From positions 99,589 to 163,588 of the forward strand of contig JBBDXS010000010.1 of assembly GCA_040902195.1 (NCBI GenBank): a stretch of 64,000 nucleotides of DNA, read 5' to 3'. The notes under the pieces are model-generated. The model searched no databases and had not been told where the DNA came from. It worked only from the letters and a program-made list of their open reading frames with translations. The translations under genes were made by a program, and so were the position numbers. Origin of the DNA: JBBDXS01 sp040902195 (GTDB lineage Bacteria > Chloroflexota > Dehalococcoidia > DSTF01 > RBG-16-68-14). Below, piece by piece: positions 43,475 to 51,800 of this stretch; position 1 is the first letter of the stretch, and each line of letters begins with the position of its first letter.

Positions 43475-43809
43475 GAATCGGCCTGGGGGTTCGGGGCGCC
43501 GTCCTCATCCCCGGCTGCCTTGCGTAGCTGCGCAGCCAGGTTGGCGAGCCGCGAGACGAGCTGCGCGACGTTGTATGGGCCCTGCGTCTGGGCAGCCAGA
43601 ACCGCAGCCAGGTCCACCGTATAGCGGTTTCGCCGGCCCTCCTTCGCCCGCTCGACGAAGTTCTCTTGTTCGAGTTGGCGTAGGAGCGACAGCGCCGCTC
43701 GCTCGGTAATATCAACGGCGGCGGCTATGTCGCGGAGCGTCGACCTCGGGTGCTCATATACATGAATGAGCACGAGGGCCTGATTGGTGAGGAACCGCCA
43801 GCGTGCCAT
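43471..43809 (-). CDS. Winged-helix (MarR-like) transcription regulator
   Basis: The 112-residue protein has one winged helix: LIHVYEHPRSTLRDIAAAVDITERAALSLLRQLEQENFVERAKEGRRNRYTVD. This is the MarR/HTH_24 pattern. It lacks an effector domain beyond a short C-terminal helix. TTGACA-17-TAGAAA on the minus strand (43929-43957) lies about 120 bases upstream and may drive it, leaving a leader with a 38-codon ORF (start near 43935) that ends three bases before its ATG. Confidence 0.85.
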   Translation of the reverse strand: MARWRFLTNQALVLIHVYEHPRSTLRDIAAAVDITERAALSLLRQLEQENFVERAKEGRRNRYTVDLAAVLAAQTQGPYNVAQLVSRLANLAAQLRKAAGDEDGAPNPQADS

Positions 43810-43831
43810 CAGTCACTTTCCTGGGCGGGGC

Positions 43832-43860
43832 TTGACAAGTCTCAAACTACGAAGTACGAT
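43832..43860 (+). promoter_or_regulatory. Consensus promoter TTGACA-17-TACGAT toward csrA
   Basis: TTGACA (43832-43837) and TACGAT (43855-43860) have 17-base spacing and a GGGGC just upstream, the same context as the opposite promoter. It gives a leader of about 220 bases before csrA. Confidence 0.75.
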
Positions 43861-43928
43861 ACTGGTAATGAAAGTCCAGTAGCTGGTGGTTAGCAAGGAC
43901 AATCCAGCGTTTTGCATCCAGTAACCCA

Positions 43929-43957
43929 TTTCTAGTACAGTCGCGGGGGTATGTCAA
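43929..43957 (-). promoter_or_regulatory. Opposing promoter TTGACA-17-TAGAAA
   Basis: On the minus strand GGGGC-TTGACA (43957-43952) is followed at 17 bases by TAGAAA (43934-43929). It faces the csrA promoter across roughly 70 bases, so the two transcripts are antisense to each other over part of their length. Confidence 0.55.
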
Positions 43958-44089
43958 GCCCCAGACTGTTGCAGGGGTTCTGGCCGGAGCAGCCAGTCGA
44001 GGGGCAGGTGTGGTGGTAGCAGGGTTGCGATTGGTTGCTCCGGCCGTCGATTGCGCGTTGTGGGGAGGCGGAAGGCGGAGGAGGCGGGA

Positions 44090-44284
44090 ATGTTGGTCCT
44101 CGATCGAAAGGTCCATGAAGGGTTCTGGATCGAAGGGCGCATATTCGTGAAGGTCCTGAGCGTAGGACGGCGACGGGTGAAGCTGGGTATCGAAGCCCCG
44201 GCGGACTCCAAGATCATCAGAGAAGAGCTAAAAAACGGCGTCGCCGAGCACGCGGACCAACTAACAGAGCGTTCTACTCGGTAG
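44090..44284 (+). CDS. csrA: CsrA carbon-storage regulator
   Basis: The 64-residue protein starts MLVLDRKVHEGFWIEG and ends its domain with VKLGIEAPADSKIIREEL, the full CsrA signature including the conserved Arg-Glu-Glu. CsrA dimers bind GGA motifs in mRNA leaders and control translation or stability. The ribosome site here (GGAGGAGGCGGGA) itself contains GGA repeats, consistent with self-regulation. The stop is the first part of a long hairpin. CsrA is uncommon in Chloroflexota-like genomes outside motile lineages; no flagellar genes are in the window. Confidence 0.93.
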   Translation: MLVLDRKVHEGFWIEGRIFVKVLSVGRRRVKLGIEAPADSKIIREELKNGVAEHADQLTERSTR

Positions 44285-44324
44285 GAACGCAGGTGAGCTG
44301 ATAAGGCGGGGACACCTGCGTTCC
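44284..44324 (+). promoter_or_regulatory. Perfect 12-bp hairpin at the csrA stop
   Basis: GGAACGCAGGTG (44284-44295) pairs fully with CACCTGCGTTCC (44313-44324). The 17-base loop contains GGGGA, a CsrA-type GGA motif. A second small palindrome CCGGTTGAACCGG follows at 44326-44338. It may bind CsrA or protect the 3' end. Confidence 0.6.
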
Positions 44325-44338
44325 ACCGGTTGAACCGG

Positions 44339-44384
44339 CGGGCGGCCACCCGAATCCATCGAGGGGCCGCCCGTTTTTATTTTT
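44339..44384 (+). terminator. Intrinsic terminator of csrA
   Basis: CGGGCGGCC (44339-44347) pairs with GGCCGCCCG (44365-44373), followed by TTTTTATTTTT (44374-44384). It ends two bases before the stop codon of the convergent hydrolase gene. Confidence 0.9.
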
Positions 44385-44385
44385 C

Positions 44386-45585
44386 CTACGTGAGCTTCAG
44401 CAACAACTGATAGAGCCGGAAGTAGAGCTGCGCGCTATCGATTACGATGACGGCGCCGCCACGGCCGAGGCGCGGCTCGACATGCTCGAAGAGCGAGACC
44501 TCTGTGTAGTGCACTTGCGCGTCGCTGCGGGCGGCGAGCGCATCGCGCAGGCGGCGCGACTCCACGTAGGGGATGAACTTGTCGCCGCGATCGTGGACGA
44601 TGTAGAGCTCCGCGTGCAGTCGCTCGATCCCCTCGTCCGGCGATAGCGCGACCAGCTTCTCCTCAATCGCAACCGGCAGCTCCTGTAGCAACGCGGACGC
44701 CATCGCGAAATCCGGCGCCGTCATGAACTCGTACGCTTTGCGCCCGGTGGGCGTCATGCGGTCGACATCGGCCGGCTCGAACGGACCCAGGTCGTCGAAG
44801 GTCGCGTCGCAGAGGTCCCAGTCCCACTCGTCGACGAACGCCTTACACAGTATCGATCGGTCACGAGCGTTCGGCAGCTCGATCAGGAGCTGGAGCGCCG
44901 TCACCTCGACGGTGTGCTCGTCCGGCTCCCACTCTTCGGGCTTGCCCTTGTACTCGATGTCGTGCGACGCGATCGACGCGAAGGTATCGAACGTGTTGTA
45001 GTACCCGCCGAAGCTCACCGCGAAGTCGATCTCGTCCGCAATGCGCGGATCCTCCGCGGCGACAAGCGCCAGCGACCCGCCGACGCTGACGCCGATGTAG
45101 CCGACGCGCTCGCGGTCGACGAACGGCTGCTGCTGGGCGTACTGGAAGATGCCGACAAGGGCATCGATCTCCTCCGGCTCGATCAGCTCGGCGTCCAGAC
45201 GTTCGGAGAACGGCACGATCATGACGAGACCACCTCGCGCGGCGTCCTCCGCCAGCTTTCGCAGGCGCGAGTCGTCGAGATCGAGCGGCGGCGCGCCCAT
45301 CGAGAAGATGATCGCGGCGTGCTGGTTGCCGTCGTCCGGGCGGTAGATGTCGGCGAGGATGCGGTCGTTCCCGTAATCAATGTACGTCCGCTCGACAATC
45401 GGCGCTTCGGTAAACCACGTGACGGGGCGCACCGGTAGGTCGACCATCATGTCGGGCAGGAGGAAGGCGGAGGCGAGCGCTGGGCGGCCGTGCTTCGAGC
45501 AGGCGAAGCCCGACACGATCACGCCGATGACGACCAGCGCAACCACGAGCGGCCAGCAGCGGCGGACGGCGCGCGAACGGACCAT
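44386..45585 (-). CDS. Alpha/beta-hydrolase lipoprotein
   Basis: The 399-residue product has a signal peptide with a lipobox (SGFAC, Cys29). The alpha/beta-hydrolase core shows ILADIYRPDDGNQHAAIIFSMGAPP, a nucleophile elbow GVSVGGSLALVA and a late Asp and His (YIVHDRGDKFIPY; LFEHVEPR). It resembles dienelactone-hydrolase/BAAT-type enzymes with a helical insert (about 200-300). It should act on the outer membrane face. Substrate unknown. Its 3' end meets the csrA terminator. Confidence 0.82.
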   Translation of the reverse strand: MVRSRAVRRCWPLVVALVVIGVIVSGFACSKHGRPALASAFLLPDMMVDLPVRPVTWFTEAPIVERTYIDYGNDRILADIYRPDDGNQHAAIIFSMGAPPLDLDDSRLRKLAEDAARGGLVMIVPFSERLDAELIEPEEIDALVGIFQYAQQQPFVDRERVGYIGVSVGGSLALVAAEDPRIADEIDFAVSFGGYYNTFDTFASIASHDIEYKGKPEEWEPDEHTVEVTALQLLIELPNARDRSILCKAFVDEWDWDLCDATFDDLGPFEPADVDRMTPTGRKAYEFMTAPDFAMASALLQELPVAIEEKLVALSPDEGIERLHAELYIVHDRGDKFIPYVESRRLRDALAARSDAQVHYTEVSLFEHVEPRLGRGGAVIVIDSAQLYFRLYQLLLKLT

Positions 45586-45635
45586 GGGCTCAGTGTGCCA
45601 CCGGGTCTATCGGTGCGCCAACGGGAGGTTGGCAG

Positions 45636-46670
45636 CTACTCGAAGAGAGAGGGCTGGCCGGCGGGGGCGCGGCCGTGCGGTTTGATACCCAGGTGCTCGT
45701 ACGCGCGCCTGGTCGCGACGCGGCCGCGAGGCGTCCGGTGCAGGAAGCCGAGCTGGAGCAGATATGGCTCGTAGACATCCATGATCGTGTCCGCCTCCTC
45801 GGAGATCGCCGCGGCGATGGTGTCGAGGCCGACCGGGCCGCCGTTGAACTTCTCGATGATCGTGTGCAGGACTTTGTGGTCGACGTCATCGAGCCCGAGC
45901 TCATCGATCTCGAGGCGCGCCAGCGCCTCGCGCGCGACGTCCGTTGTGATCACGCCGTCCGCCATGACCTGCGCGTAGTCGCGCACGCGGCGCAGCAGCC
46001 GGTTCGCGACACGGGGCGTGCCGCGTGCTCGGCGCGCGATCTCCTGCGTGCCGCCTTCCTCGAGCTCGACTTCCAGAATGCGCGCGGAGCGTTGCACGAT
46101 CTGCGCGATCGCCTCGACGCTGTAGAAATCGAGGCGGTAGACCGCGCCGAATCGGTCTCGGAGCGGGGGGGACATCATGGCGTAGCGCGTCGTGGCGCCG
46201 ATCAGCGTGAAGCGCGGCAGGGCGAGCCGCATGCTGCGCGCTCCGGGCCCTTTCCCTAACACAAGGTCAAGCGCCCAGTCTTCCATCGCGGGGTAGAGGA
46301 TCTCTTCGACGGCGCGGGCGAGGCGGTGGACTTCGTCGATGAAGAGGACATCCTCGGGCTGGAGGTTGGTCAGGATCGCGGCGAGATCGCCCGGCCGCTC
46401 GATAGCGGGGCCGGACGTCGTGCGGATCGAGACGCCCATCTCGGCCGCGATGATGTTCGCGAGCGTTGTCTTGCCTAAGCCGGGCGGGCCGTAGAGGAGG
46501 ACGTGGTCGAGCGATTCGTGGCGTTGCTGCGCGGCCGCGATGGCGATGCGCAGGTTCTCTTTGACCTTCTCCTGGCCAATGTACTCCTCGATCCGGCGTG
46601 GGCGGAGCGACGTCTCGACGACATCGTCCTCGTCCTTGCGCGCGCCGGCCAGGATGCGATCGGCGGTCAT
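45636..46670 (-). CDS. ruvB: Holliday junction DNA helicase RuvB
   Basis: The 344-residue AAA+ ATPase has Walker A GPPGLGKTT (61-69), Walker B FIDEVHRL (110-117), sensor IGATTRYAMMSPPLRDRFG and a C-terminal winged helix. It drives branch migration with RuvA. The start codon overlaps the stop of the Doc-like gene by four bases, so RuvB is translated from the toxin-antitoxin transcript. ruvA and ruvC lie elsewhere in the window. Confidence 0.97.
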   Translation of the reverse strand: MTADRILAGARKDEDDVVETSLRPRRIEEYIGQEKVKENLRIAIAAAQQRHESLDHVLLYGPPGLGKTTLANIIAAEMGVSIRTTSGPAIERPGDLAAILTNLQPEDVLFIDEVHRLARAVEEILYPAMEDWALDLVLGKGPGARSMRLALPRFTLIGATTRYAMMSPPLRDRFGAVYRLDFYSVEAIAQIVQRSARILEVELEEGGTQEIARRARGTPRVANRLLRRVRDYAQVMADGVITTDVAREALARLEIDELGLDDVDHKVLHTIIEKFNGGPVGLDTIAAAISEEADTIMDVYEPYLLQLGFLHRTPRGRVATRRAYEHLGIKPHGRAPAGQPSLFE

Positions 46671-47191
46671 AAGTCCATTATCTCGGCCCAGACTTCCAAG
46701 AGGCGCTCGACCGCCTCGTCTGCGTCGTCCCCTCGTTCTCGAAGCATTCTAATCGCTTCTTGTTGACCTTGAGCTATGTCAACGGTGTTCTGACGAAGCC
46801 AGCTTGCCACATCTTGCCAACTCATGTCGGACTCGCTGGCCGCTACCTCTAAGGCAAACCGTACCATCTCTCCGTTTGAGGCAACAAGCAGCCAGCCATT
46901 GAGAAGCAGGAAGACGAAAGTGGCGGCAACACCTATTCGCTTGTTGCCGTCGACCAGCGGGTGATTCTTGATGAGCGATCGCAGGAGTGCCCCACCTTTG
47001 TCGTGAAGGCGACGATAGTATGGCTGGCGAGGAAGAGCCAGCGCGGACTCCAGTAGAGCGCCGCCATCCCGCATTCCTCCGAACACCTGAACCGCCGGAA
47101 GCGGATCACTGTAGTCTGCAAACAGCCTCGCAGCGACGCGATGAACAATGTGCTCTACGTCTCGCCTATCGAGGTAATAGAGGCGCGCCAC
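46667..47191 (-). CDS. Fic/Doc-family toxin
   Basis: The 174-residue protein starts with GTG right after the antitoxin stop. Residues 77-85 read HPLVDGNKR, the Fic/Doc active-site motif (Doc form Hx-F-x-DANKR) with Leu replacing Phe. YLDRRDVEHIVHR near the N-terminus is typical of death-on-curing proteins. Doc phosphorylates EF-Tu and stops translation; Fic proteins more often transfer AMP. The diverged C-terminal part (after about 110) is rich in Glu. The pair probably stabilises the ruvB locus. Confidence 0.85.
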   Translation of the reverse strand: MARLYYLDRRDVEHIVHRVAARLFADYSDPLPAVQVFGGMRDGGALLESALALPRQPYYRRLHDKGGALLRSLIKNHPLVDGNKRIGVAATFVFLLLNGWLLVASNGEMVRFALEVAASESDMSWQDVASWLRQNTVDIAQGQQEAIRMLRERGDDADEAVERLLEVWAEIMDL

Positions 47192-47431
47192 CTAGTGCTT
47201 CTCAAGCTCCTTCAACGCAGGTCCGTACATCTCGATCACCAGGTCAGTTGCCGCCTCCAGAAGCTTCAGCTCCCGGTCTGACTTCTTGGAACGACCCTGC
47301 GACCGCGCATGGGAACGCGCAGATGATCGTTTGGGAGACGTGCCGGATACATAGCTCCCAGCTCCGGCCGGAGCGGCGTCTCGGATGACCTTCCTTTTCG
47401 GTCTATTGTTGGACGAAGGCTGTCGAGGCAT
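47192..47431 (-). CDS. Putative antitoxin of the Doc-like toxin
   Basis: The 79-residue protein is basic and disordered at the N-terminus (Ser/Arg/Lys-rich) and has a C-terminal helix (LKLLEAATDLVIEMYGPALKELEKH) of the kind that wraps Doc toxins. It lies immediately upstream of the toxin. TATAAT at 47440-47445 on this strand, eight bases before the ATG, marks a leaderless start of the antitoxin-doc-ruvB operon. Family assignment is by position only. Confidence 0.65.
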   Translation of the reverse strand: MPRQPSSNNRPKRKVIRDAAPAGAGSYVSGTSPKRSSARSHARSQGRSKKSDRELKLLEAATDLVIEMYGPALKELEKH

Positions 47432-47489
47432 GATGCGCCATTATACCACTGCGCCGTTTGCTCCCTGGCGCGTAGCGCGTGGGCCGGAG

Positions 47490-47519
47490 GTAGGGGCGGA
47501 CACATGGGTCCGCCCCTAC
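47490..47519. repeat. Complete palindrome GTAGGGGCGGACACATGGGT/CCGCCCCTAC
   Basis: This 30-base copy has both outer words GTAGGGG and CCCCTAC and carries the -10 box TACAAT at its right end (47517-47522), so the repeat supplies part of the promoter of the next gene. Confidence 0.85.
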
Positions 47520-47522
47520 AAT
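47517..47522 (+). promoter_or_regulatory. -10 box for the PAP2 gene
   Basis: TACAAT lies nine bases before the ATG at 47532 with no ribosome site, overlapping the end of a palindromic repeat. Confidence 0.55.
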
Positions 47523-47531
47523 TATTTCATC

Positions 47532-48221
47532 ATGCGCTACGCCATCTCGATTCTGTGGCTCGCCCTGCTGGGCTCTGCTATCGCCCTGTCCGTCCTCGCC
47601 GCCGGGCGCGAGACGCTGCCCGGCGACGTGGAGATCGCATCGTGGGCGCAGGACCAGCCGTTCCCGGGGCAACGTTTCTCGGAGTTTGTGCGGGCCGTGA
47701 CAACGACGCAGGTGTGCCTCGTTGTGGGCGCCGGCGCGGTTGTCGCGCTGGCGCTGCTGCGTCGCTGGCCGGAGGCTGCCGCGCTCGCGATCGCGCTGAT
47801 CGGCTTGTCGATCATGCAGCCCGTGCTGAAGGAGCTCGTCGACAGGCCACGGCCCGTCGAACCGCTCGTCGAGCTGCGGGCCGGCTACACGAGCGAAAGC
47901 TTCCCGGCCGGACACGTGATGAGCCCAACGGTGGTCTACGGGGTGTTGCTCTGGTACGCCGTCCGGCCTACCGTACCATCGATCGTGCGCGTTGGTGTCG
48001 CCGTGTGGTCGGCGTTTGTACTGGCGTTCGCGGCACCGCCGAACGTGTGGCTCGGCGTCCACTGGCCGAGCGATGTGCTGGGCGGCTGGGCCTGGGCGCT
48101 CGTCATCGTCGTGCCGCTGGCCTACGGCATCGAGGCGCTCACGCGTAGACTCCGGGGCGCACACCCTTCGCTTCGCTCGAGGGCAGGCTCCGGATCCCTG
48201 TCGCTTTCGTCTCATCGATGA
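47532..48221 (+). CDS. PAP2-family membrane phosphatase, altered active site
   Basis: The 229-residue protein has five to six membrane segments. Motif 1 is KELVDRPRP, motif 2 SESFPAGH (usual PSGH with Ala for Ser). Motif 3 reads PNVWLGVHWPSD, where the usual Ser-Arg is replaced by Pro-Asn; the missing Arg normally binds phosphate. The family dephosphorylates undecaprenyl pyrophosphate and other lipid phosphates. The last about 25 residues are translated from a copy of the dispersed repeat, a likely recent extension. Leaderless start. Confidence 0.82.
   Translation: MRYAISILWLALLGSAIALSVLAAGRETLPGDVEIASWAQDQPFPGQRFSEFVRAVTTTQVCLVVGAGAVVALALLRRWPEAAALAIALIGLSIMQPVLKELVDRPRPVEPLVELRAGYTSESFPAGHVMSPTVVYGVLLWYAVRPTVPSIVRVGVAVWSAFVLAFAAPPNVWLGVHWPSDVLGGWAWALVIVVPLAYGIEALTRRLRGAHPSLRSRAGSGSLSLSSHR
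48154..48195 (+). repeat. Dispersed repeat fragment, copy E, inside the PAP2 3' end
   Basis: GGGGCGCACACCCTTCGCTT then CGCTCGAGGGCAGGCTCCGG matches the centre of copies A and C and is read as the C-terminus of the PAP2 protein. Confidence 0.75.
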
Positions 48222-48230
48222 TCACCACCG

Positions 48231-48509
48231 TCACCAGCCGTTACGCAGAGAGGGCGGGCGGATGACCTCTCCCCCGGCCCCTCTCCTGAAGAGAGAGGGG
48301 AGTTCATGTGGAGAGGGCGGGCCCTTCGCTGTCGCCGGAGGCGACCCTGCGGCCGCTCGAGGGCGGGCTTCGCCCGGCTCTTCCGTGAGGCATTGCCGGG
48401 AGGGAGAAGGAGCAGCGGAGGCCGACGGGCCGACCGTATCCCTAGCGTACGGCTTATTCGTATCTATTTGTTCGTTTGGTAAAAACGGCTGTTTTTTGTC
48501 TACGCTCAT
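48231..48509 (-). CDS. Small ORF with KKQPFLPNE start (second of two)
   Basis: The frame encodes 92 residues, beginning MSVDKKQPFLPNEQIDTNKP, with AAGGAGG nine bases upstream. The N-terminal nine residues match the upstream ORF (KKQPxLPNE). The later part runs through dispersed repeat DNA (including CCTCTCTCTTCAGGAGAGGG-like and the shared 48324 block), so the real protein may be shorter. It overlaps the first ORF by four bases. I do not know the family; precursor-peptide or regulatory roles are possible. Confidence 0.45.
   Translation of the reverse strand: MSVDKKQPFLPNEQIDTNKPYARDTVGPSASAAPSPSRQCLTEEPGEARPRAAAGSPPATAKGPPSPHELPSLFRRGAGGEVIRPPSLRNGW
48324..48375. repeat. Shared repeat block, also at 56163-56215
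   Basis: GCCCTTCGCTGTCGCCGGAG and GCGACCCTGCG occur in both places with only a few differences; the second copy lies in the gap before the large dockerin gene. Confidence 0.8.
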
Positions 48510-48688
48510 GCTCGATTGCCTCCTTGCGACGCCTCTCCTAGCCTCTCCCCTGGAAGGAGAGAGGAATTGCTCGCCGATGCATTTGCCGGAGGAAGTTCGT
48601 TTTGGGCGGCTGGCGTCTGGACCGTCAGCTTCGGCGCAGACTCGGCGGCGAGAAGTTCGTTTGGTAGAATCGGCTGTTTTTTGCCCAT
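48506..48688 (-). CDS. Small ORF with KKQPILPNE start (first of two)
   Basis: The frame encodes 60 residues, beginning MGKKQPILPNELLAAESAPK, with AAGGAGG ten bases upstream. Both ribosome sites and N-termini of the two ORFs are alike, which suggests duplication of a short gene. The tail (LLPGERLGEASQGG) again looks like dispersed repeat text. A promoter (48751-48779) with an operator-like dyad lies just upstream. Confidence 0.5.
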   Translation of the reverse strand: MGKKQPILPNELLAAESAPKLTVQTPAAQNELPPANASASNSSLLPGERLGEASQGGNRA

Positions 48689-48729
48689 GGGCTAGCTGCC
48701 TCCTTGCAGACTGACCGGGCGCGTAGACG

Positions 48730-48753
48730 CCTCAGCATTATGTCGCGCTGAGG
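48730..48753. promoter_or_regulatory. Inverted repeat over the start site of the small-ORF operon
   Basis: CCTCAGC and GCTGAGG form seven-base arms with a ten-base centre, covering the end of the -10 box to about 15 bases downstream of the expected start. The geometry suits a dimeric repressor or an RNA hairpin. Confidence 0.5.
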
Positions 48754-48779
48754 ATAGTACGTGTGTGCGGATATGTCAA
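48751..48779 (-). promoter_or_regulatory. Promoter TTGACA-17-TATCCT for the small ORFs
   Basis: On the minus strand TTGACA (48779-48774) and TATCCT (48756-48751) are 17 bases apart, about 60 bases before the first small ORF and 50 bases after the hsdR stop. Confidence 0.65.
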
Positions 48780-48831
48780 GGGGGCTGTCAACTGATGGGG
48801 AACGGATAAACGGATGGCAGTTAGATGCGCG

Positions 48832-51800
48832 CTAGGCCGACTCCCACGCGAGAAGCTCGGCCTGTTGGAGGACGGTCTTTGTCGCCTGCTCCTGTTTGTC
48901 GGGCGGGTAGCCGTACTTGCGGAGGATGCGTCTGACGATCGTCCGAAGCTTGGCTTGCACGCTCTCTTTCACTGACCAGTCGATTGTGACGTTGCGTTTG
49001 ACAGTCTCGACAAGCTCCCTCGCGATCGTGCGCAGCGTCTCATCACCGAGGACTTTCACAGCGCTGTCGTTTACCTCGAGCGCGTCGTAGAAGGCAAGCT
49101 CTTCGTCGTTCAGGCCGAGATCCTCGCCGCGCGCCTCGGCAGCCTTCATGTCTTTGGCGAGTTGGATCAGTTCCTCGATTACCTGAGCGGTTTCGATGGC
49201 ACGATTCTGATACGCCTTGACCGCCCGTTCCAGCATCTCGCCGAAGGAACGCGACTGGACGAGGTTCTTCTTCTGGCGAGTCTTGAGCTCGTCTGACAGG
49301 AGCTTACGGAGCAGCTCGACAGCCAGGTTTCGCTGAGGCATGTCGCGGATCTCCGCGAGGAACTCGTCGGACAGGATGGAGATGTCGGGCTTGCTGAGTC
49401 CGGCGGCGGCGAAGATGTCAATGACTTCGTCTGACACGATTGCCTTCGAGATGATCTGCCGAATTGCGTGCTCGTAATCCTCCGGCGCTTTGTCCGTCCC
49501 GGTCGACTTCGCTAGCGCCGCCCGGACAGCCTGGAAGAAGCCGATGTCGTCCCGAATTTGCAAGGCCGTCTCGTGCGTGGACGCGAGAGCGAACGCCTGA
49601 GAGAGCTCCGTGACGGCCTTCATGAAGCGCGCCTTGCCGTCGTCCTGTTGCAGCACATGCTCCTGGGCAGGCGGCAAGACCGCCAGGCGCTCGGCTGACG
49701 TGCCGGTGAAGAAGGCCGTGTAGTTGAAGCCGCGCAGCATGGCGGAGGCGATCTCGAATTTCTCCAGCATGACTGCCGCCGCCTCCTGGATGTCGATTGC
49801 AGTGCGGCCAGCACCGCCGCTTTGGGCGTAGGTGGCGAGGGCGCGCTTGAGCTGGTCGGCGAGGCCGAGATAGTCCACAACGAGGCCGCCGGGCTTGTCG
49901 CGAAAGACACGATTGACGCGCGCGATGGCCTGCATCAAGCCGTGCCCGCGCATGGGCTTGTCGACGTACATCGTGTGCAAGCTGGGCGCATCGAAGCCGG
50001 TGAGCCACATGTCCCGGACGATGACGACCTTGAAGGGGTCGTCCGCGTTGCGGAAACGCTTCGCTAGCGCCTCGCGGCGCGGTTTGTTGCGAATATGCGG
50101 CTGCCACTCGAGCCGGTCCGATGCAGAGCCGGTCATGACAACCTTGATGACGCCCTTGCCGTCATCGTTGTCCCGCCAGTGCGGCCTTAGCCGCGTGATG
50201 GCATCGAACATCTCAACACAAATGCGACGGCTCATGCAGACGATCATCGCCTTGCCATCGAGCGCGTCCAGGCGTTCCTCGAAGTGCCGCACGAGGTCTT
50301 CGGCAATCAGCGAGACGCGCGCTTCGGTGCCTACGATGGCCTCCAGGGCCGCCCACTTCGTCTTGAGCTTCTCCTTCGCCGATTCCTCCGCGTCCTCCGT
50401 GACTTCGTCAAACTCCGGGTCGAGCTGTGGTAGTTGTTCCGGCTTGAGGCCGAGTTTCGCCAGACGGCTCTCGTAGTAGATGGGCACGGTCGCGCCATCA
50501 TCGACTGCACGCCGAATGTCATAGATGCTGATGTAGTCGCCAAACACGGCCCGGGTGTTCTTGTCTTCCAGCTCGAGCGGCGTGCCGGTGAAGCCGATGA
50601 AGGACGCGTTGGGCAGCGCGTCTCGCATGTGGCGCGCGAAGCCGTCGATGGAGTCGTACTGGCTGCGGTGGGCTTCGTCGGCGATGACGACAATGTTGCG
50701 GCGATCGGAAAGCGCCGGGTAGCGGTCGCCCTTCTCCTCGGGGAAGAACTTCTGGATGGTCGTGAACACGACGCCGCCCGCTGCGACCTTCAGCTTTTCG
50801 CGTAGGTCGGCCCGGCTCTCGGCCTGCACCGGCTCCTGACGAAGAAGCTCGTGGCAGCGGGCGAAGGTGCCGAAGAGCTGGTCGTCGAGGTCGTTGCGGT
50901 CGGTCAAGACAACGAGGGTGGGGTTCTTCATCGCGCCCTCGAGGATGATGCGTCCCGCGTAGAACGCCATGGTGAGGCTCTTGCCGGAGCCCTGCGTGTG
51001 CCATACAACGCCGACGCGTTTGTCGCCGCCGGGGCCTGTAGCGCTGACCGTTGCAGCGACGGCCTGGTTGACAGCGTGGTATTGGTGATAGCCGGCGAGC
51101 TTCTTGACCAGACCAGCGTCCTCGTCCTCGAAGACGACGAAGTGGCGCACGAAGTCCAGGAAGCGGCGCTTCTCGAACAGGCCCTGGATGAGCACCTGGA
51201 GCTGCGGCAGCGTCGCCGGGGCGAGCTCGTCGCCCTCGATAGTGCGCCACGGCAAGAACCACTCGCGGTCGGCGGTAAGCGAGCCGAAGCGAGCGTTGAG
51301 CCCGTCTGAGATCACCAGGACCTCGTTGAAGGCAAAGAGCGACGGGATATCGTGCTTCTTCGTCTGGTGGTCGTTGAACGCCGTCCAGATGTCCGCCTCT
51401 TCCTTCGTCGCGTCCTTGACCTCCATGACAGCGAGCGGCAGGCCGTTGACGAAGACGACGATGTCCGGGCGGCGGTTGCTCTGGCCCTCAACGACCGTGA
51501 ACTGGTTGACGGCGAGCCAGTCGTTGTTGTCCGCGTGCTCGAAGTCGAAGAGCCACACCTGGTCGTGGATGATGCGCCCGTCGTCGGCCTGGTACTCGAC
51601 GGGCACGCCGTTGACGAGGAACTTGTGGAAGCGGTGGTTGCTCCCGACCAGCGCCGGGCTTTCTGCCACCATCAGCTTGCGGATGGCTTCCTCGCGGGCC
51701 GGGGCCGGAATGTTCGGGTTGATGCGCGCTAGCGCAGCGCGAAGGCGCTCCACGAGAACAACGTCGCCGTAGCTGGCCCGTTCCGATGCCGGCTCGCCCG

